From Bacteroidales bacterium (GTDB taxonomy: Bacteria; Bacteroidota; Bacteroidia; Bacteroidales; P3), in NCBI GenBank assembly GCA_031272245.1, contig JAISUE010000047.1:1-54434 (forward strand): DNA of 54,434 bases. Reading direction: 5' to 3'. This document shows, in pieces, positions 51,158 to 54,434 of this stretch. The notes beneath the pieces are model-generated. The model had not been told where the DNA came from, searched no databases, and worked only from the letters and a program-made list of their open reading frames with translations. Within the stretch, counting starts at the first letter, position 1, and the number at the start of each line of letters is the position of its first letter. The position numbers and the translations under genes were made by a program.

Positions 51158-51730
51158 ATGAAAAAATTTGTTATTGCCACAAACAATACACATAAAATCA
51201 AAGAAATTGCTAATCTTGCTAAAGGAAAAATTATTTTCAACAGTCTTAATGATATAGGTTGCTTTGAATCTATACCTGAAGAACAAGACACTTTGGAAGG
51301 TAATGCTCAACAAAAGGCACGTTATATTTATGAAAAATATGGCGTGGATTGTTTTGCAGACGATACAGGACTTGAAGTTGATGTTTTGAACGGAGAACCG
51401 GGTGTGTTTTCTGCACGTTATGCAGGAGAAAATGCAACATTTGACGACAATGTTTGCAAATTATTAGATAACATGACAGGAAAAGTCAATCGCAATGCTA
51501 AATTTCGGACTGTTATCTGTTTAATAGAAAATGGTAAAGAAATATACTTTGAAGGAGTATGCAAAGGTACTATAACCCTAACTCGCAGAGGCAATGACGG
51601 CTTTGGATATGACCCTATCTTTTTACCTTATGGTTACAACAAAACTTTTGCTGAAATGCATATAGAAGAAAAGAATACCATTTCTCATAGAGCATTAGCA
51701 ATTACCAAACTTCTAAATTATCTCATCTAA
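51158..51730 (+). CDS. rdgB: XTP/dITP diphosphatase (RdgB/HAM1)
   Basis: A 190-residue enzyme. Motifs: MKKFVIATNNTHKIKEI, SIPEEQDTLEGNAQQKARY, FADDTGLEVDVLNGEPGVFSARYAG and GNDGFGYDPIFLP...FAEMHIEEKNTISHRALA. It hydrolyses non-canonical purine triphosphates to the monophosphates and keeps them out of DNA. Monocistronic. Confidence 0.94.
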   Translation: MKKFVIATNNTHKIKEIANLAKGKIIFNSLNDIGCFESIPEEQDTLEGNAQQKARYIYEKYGVDCFADDTGLEVDVLNGEPGVFSARYAGENATFDDNVCKLLDNMTGKVNRNAKFRTVICLIENGKEIYFEGVCKGTITLTRRGNDGFGYDPIFLPYGYNKTFAEMHIEEKNTISHRALAITKLLNYLI

Positions 51731-51741
51731 ATATTTTTTTT

Positions 51742-51749
51742 TACTTTTG
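51742..51749 (+). promoter_or_regulatory. -7 promoter box of the biotin-carrier gene
   Basis: TACTTTTG matches TAnnTTTG, 28 bases before the ATG. Confidence 0.7.
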
Positions 51750-51777
51750 CACTTTAACACAAATAACAATAAAACTT

Positions 51778-52116
51778 ATGACAAAATACAGAGAAGAATA
51801 CAGAGAAGAAAGGGATATGCAGCAACAAAATGAATCGCAGGACGAAATCAGAATTGCTTACAGACAAACTTATGTGCCGGTTGACGAAGGACTTGTTTAT
51901 GCTTTTATTCCCGGAACAATTATAGATGTTTTTGTCAAAAAGGGACAGATGGTTAAAAAAGGAGATGCGCTTTGTTCCATGCATGCAATGAAAATGGATA
52001 ATATTATCTGTGCTACGATAAGCGGAAAAATTAAAGCCGTTAATGTAAAAGAAGAACAAAACATCAGCAAAAACGATGTTCTCGTTGAGATAGTCCCTTG
52101 TGAAAAGAAAAAATAA
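51778..52116 (+). CDS. Biotin/lipoyl-binding carrier protein
   Basis: A 112-residue protein. A charged N-terminus of about 35 residues leads into a biotinyl domain: FIPGTIIDVFVKKGQMVKKGDALCSMHAMKMDNIICATISGKIKAVNVKEEQNI. Lys72 in the A-M-K-M motif is the biotin-attachment site. Such short carriers serve methylmalonyl-CoA or oxaloacetate decarboxylases or an acyl-CoA carboxylase; none is encoded in this window, so the partner is elsewhere. guaA follows 15 bases later. Confidence 0.88.
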   Translation: MTKYREEYREERDMQQQNESQDEIRIAYRQTYVPVDEGLVYAFIPGTIIDVFVKKGQMVKKGDALCSMHAMKMDNIICATISGKIKAVNVKEEQNISKNDVLVEIVPCEKKK

Positions 52117-52131
52117 ACATCGGGAAAATTT

Positions 52132-53655
52132 ATGCAGACAATCATTATTCTGGACCACGGATCTCAATACACTCAGTTGATTGCACGAAAGGTGAGAGAA
52201 CTGAATGTTTATTGCGAAATACACCCTTATAATAATCTCCCTGCCTTTGACAAAAATGTTGTCGGGGTCATACTCAGCGGAAGCCCTTACAGCGTAAATG
52301 ACAAGGACGCTCCAAAACCTGATCTTTGGTTTAAGGGAAAACTGCCCGTGCTTGGAATATGCTATGGCGCTCAATATATGGTTAATGCCTTTGGCGGAAA
52401 GGTGCAACGCAGCACGGCAAGAGAATACGGACGTGCCATTTTAACTGCCATTGACAGCACTTGCCCGCTGATGAAAGACGTAAGTATCGGTTCGCAGGTC
52501 TGGGCATCGCACGGCGATACCGTTGAAACAATGCCCGATAACTATAAAATAATATGTTCAACAGCATCGGTTAAAAATGCAGGCTATAAAATAGAAGGCG
52601 AAGAAACTTATGCTATTCAGTTTCATCCGGAAGTTCATCACAGCGTTGAAGGTAAAAAAATTCTGGAAAATTTTCTTGTTAATATCTGTCATTGCAAACA
52701 GGACTGGACCTCGGATAATTTTGTTGCAACTGCGATAAATGAATTAAAGGAAAAAATAGGCAACGATAAAGTGGTTCTCGGTTTGAGCGGAGGCGTTGAT
52801 TCTTCTGTGGCAGCAATATTGCTCAATGAGGCTGCCGGTAAAAATCTTAACTGCATTTTTGTTGATAACGGCTTGTTGAGAAAAAATGAGTTTGAAAGCG
52901 TTCTCGTTTCTTATAAAGGCATGGGATTGAATGTGAAAGGCGTTGATGCCAAAGAGATGTTTTATACGGCACTTAAAGGTATCAAGGACCCCGAAGCAAA
53001 ACGCAGGGCAATAGGAAAAACTTTCATAGATGTATTTGACAGAGAGGCTTCAATGATAAAGGATGTACGCTGGCTTGCTCAGGGAACAATATATCCTGAT
53101 GTTATTGAAAGCATAAGTGTAAAGGGACCGAGTGCAACAATAAAATCTCATCATAATGTTGGAGGACTGCCCGATTATATGAAATTGAAAATCGTTGAAC
53201 CTTTGCGGTCGCTTTTTAAAGATGAGGTCAGAAGGGTTGGCAAGGTTTTAGGATTGAAAGACGAGCTGCTTTCCCGTCATCCTTTTCCCGGACCGGGACT
53301 TGCAATTCGTATTCTCAGCGATGTAACCGAAGAAAAAGTTCGCATATTGCAGGAAGTTGACAGCATATTTATTGAAGGCTTAAAACAAAATGATTTATAC
53401 GGCAAAGTATGGCAGGCGGGAGCAATGCTTCTTCCTGTGCAATCCGTTGGTGTTATGGGCGATGAACGCACTTATGAAAACGTTGTTGCCTTGCGTGCGG
53501 TGGAATCGGTTGATGGAATGACGGCAGACTGGGCGCATTTGCCTTATACGTTTCTTGCCGAAGTGTCTAACAAAATCATAAACAACGTTAGCGGAGTAAA
53601 TCGTGTGTGTTACGACATCAGCAGCAAACCTCCCGCAACCATAGAATGGGAATAA
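52132..53655 (+). CDS. guaA: GMP synthase (glutamine-hydrolysing)
   Basis: A 507-residue enzyme. The N-terminal class I amidotransferase shows the nucleophile Cys77 in [10 protein letters not shown] and the His/Glu of FHPEVHHS. The ATP-pyrophosphatase part contains [17 protein letters not shown], and the C-terminal dimerisation domain ends [14 protein letters not shown]. It converts XMP to GMP with glutamine ammonia. Its G+C is visibly higher than that of upstream genes (a 60-base line at 52381 counts 32 G+C versus 20 in a line of rdgB). Confidence 0.96.
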   Translation: MQTIIILDHGSQYTQLIARKVRELNVYCEIHPYNNLPAFDKNVVGVILSGSPYSVNDKDAPKPDLWFKGKLPVLGICYGAQYMVNAFGGKVQRSTAREYGRAILTAIDSTCPLMKDVSIGSQVWASHGDTVETMPDNYKIICSTASVKNAGYKIEGEETYAIQFHPEVHHSVEGKKILENFLVNICHCKQDWTSDNFVATAINELKEKIGNDKVVLGLSGGVDSSVAAILLNEAAGKNLNCIFVDNGLLRKNEFESVLVSYKGMGLNVKGVDAKEMFYTALKGIKDPEAKRRAIGKTFIDVFDREASMIKDVRWLAQGTIYPDVIESISVKGPSATIKSHHNVGGLPDYMKLKIVEPLRSLFKDEVRRVGKVLGLKDELLSRHPFPGPGLAIRILSDVTEEKVRILQEVDSIFIEGLKQNDLYGKVWQAGAMLLPVQSVGVMGDERTYENVVALRAVESVDGMTADWAHLPYTFLAEVSNKIINNVSGVNRVCYDISSKPPATIEWE

Positions 53656-53703
53656 AAAACCTTCATCTTTTGCATATAACCATATAACTTGTATACATTA
53701 TAC

Positions 53704-53742
53704 ATTATACGTTAAATTGTAAATTCTATCTTAACGTATAAT
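53704..53742. repeat. 12-base perfect inverted repeat after guaA
   Basis: ATTATACGTTAA (53704-53715) and TTAACGTATAAT (53731-53742) form a perfect stem with a 15-base loop, preceded by ATTATAC direct repeats. It precedes the terminator. Confidence 0.6.
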
Positions 53743-53755
53743 ATATACAAAAACC

Positions 53756-53782
53756 AAAGCCTGACTAATAGTCAGGCTTTTT
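53756..53782 (+). terminator. Rho-independent terminator of guaA
   Basis: AAAGCCTGAC (53756-53765), loop TAATA, GTCAGGCTTT (53771-53780), then Ts. Confidence 0.9.
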
Positions 53783-53824
53783 GATGTAGTAATCGTTTGT
53801 GATTGCCCTTTACTTGACCTCCTT

Positions 53825-54434
53825 TTAACCTTTATAGGTAATCAGGTCATTCAAAACGGCAATAGCATCTGCAACTAATGCCGACACTTCCGTTTCGTTT
53901 TTAGGGTCATAAGCAAAATGTTCTTCTGCCTTATACCAGTGATACTTTCCTGAGTTGTTCCACACCCTGTTAGAAAACGAAAAACCGCCTGCTTCAAATC
54001 CTTCGTCAGATTTTTCTTTTGAGGCAAGCCATAATTCTAAATTATCGCCGTCCCAAACTTCAATCCATTTGTCATAAGGTTCAAACCAAAACTGAAGATA
54101 ATTACGTCCATCTTCATACTCACAGTTTTTAACCTGCAATTTTCTGCCAAATTCGGCTTGCAATTCTTTGGTAACCATTTCCAAAGCATTTTTCTTAAAT
54201 ATACCCATATTGTTATTTGTATTTAATCCTGCTCTTACCGCTTCACAGGTCTTGCGTTTATCCTCTAAAAATGCCGGATATTTCTTTAAAAATTCTTTAT
54301 ATGCCTCCATCATTCCTTCATAAATCGTTTGCGAACCGCCCTCTATTTGCCAATAACTTGGATGATAAGAGTCAATGACAACTTTATTGAGTTCTTTTAT
54401 GTAATAAATCCAATTATTTATTTTCTCATACTCA
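53825..54434 (-). CDS. Protein of unknown function, start beyond the right edge
   Basis: Reading in the same frame, codons continue without a stop from an ATG at 54313 to the window end at 54434 (EYEKINNWIYYIKELNKV...). There is no Met or other good start in that stretch, so the visible 203 residues are the C-terminal part of a longer protein. It contains YLQFWFEPYDKWIEVWDGDNLELWLASK and GKYHWYKAEEHFAYDP, rich in Trp and Tyr. I do not recognise the family. The base composition is GC-richer than the average of the window. Confidence 0.6.
   Translation of the reverse strand, partial: EYEKINNWIYYIKELNKVVIDSYHPSYWQIEGGSQTIYEGMMEAYKEFLKKYPAFLEDKRKTCEAVRAGLNTNNNMGIFKKNALEMVTKELQAEFGRKLQVKNCEYEDGRNYLQFWFEPYDKWIEVWDGDNLELWLASKEKSDEGFEAGGFSFSNRVWNNSGKYHWYKAEEHFAYDPKNETEVSALVADAIAVLNDLITYKG

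Noticed and set aside
51754-52407. Minus-strand frame of 217 codons over the biotin carrier and guaA start
   Set aside because: Antisense to two genes with clear family motifs; the translated product shows no recognisable domain.

Overview
The window looks like a low-GC chromosomal segment of a Bacteroidota bacterium, most likely from the order Bacteroidales. The evidence is: TAnnTTTG-type -7 promoter boxes in front of most transcription units and no purine-rich ribosome binding sites before the starts; a type IX secretion (T9SS) sorting domain and a PorW/SprE-type T9SS lipoprotein; an S46 dipeptidyl peptidase; Bacteroidota-type lipoproteins; and a very AT-rich background. I see no transposase, integrase, phage gene or CRISPR array. 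Most genes are housekeeping genes with local synteny of short operons.

Layout. 1-8.4 kb: the 3' end of an outer-membrane beta-barrel gene, a drug/metabolite exporter, a T9SS cargo protein, lpxH with a DUF4369 lipoprotein, cysS, a 567-base gene-free gap, and the B12/PLP subunit of lysine 5,6-aminomutase (kamE) without its partner kamD. 8.4-13.3 kb: an asparagine-synthase-like protein plus a Wzx-type flippase, divergent from a sugar MFS transporter and a DUF3109 protein. 13.3-22.4 kb: a tandem-repeat block, a glutaminyl-cyclase-like lipoprotein, a Rieske-like lipoprotein, a MerR regulator, yggS, porW/sprE, a VWA protein, an EEP-family membrane protein and nth. 22.4-28.1 kb: a possible small-RNA/small-ORF locus, then serS, DUF2148, pth, RNase E/G, a 29-residue mS38/bS22-like protein, HU and ssb. 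28.3-37.8 kb: a glycosyltransferase, ECF sigma factors, a GNAT protein, a DHH phosphoesterase with two FKBP lipoproteins, an EFR1 ferredoxin/flavodoxin, a NUDIX protein divergent from pyrE, and an SRPBCC protein. 38.3-45.5 kb: DPP7, tRNA-Arg(ACG), a histidine kinase, comF, wecB and fabG. 45.7-54.4 kb: a flavin reductase, two paralogous lipoproteins, uvrC, rimO, rdgB, a biotin-carrier protein, guaA and a gene cut by the right edge.

How the genes fit together. Several genes serve the cell envelope and protein export: PorW/SprE, a T9SS cargo protein, FKBP-type periplasmic isomerases, and a glutaminyl-cyclase-like lipoprotein that could cap N-terminal glutamines. At least two exported proteins here have predicted signal-peptide cleavage just before Gln. 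DPP7 and KamE are consistent with peptide and amino-acid fermentation.

The most unusual signal is non-coding. At least seven intergenic regions carry arrays with a 21-base period, i.e. two helical turns. In most of them an A-tract (often AAAATCA) and a T-tract alternate about every half unit. Two arrays are GC-rich versions (13361-13528 and 44579-44727). All lie upstream of a gene and none lies in a convergent gap, so they look like a dispersed, promoter-associated repeat family whose function I cannot determine from sequence alone.
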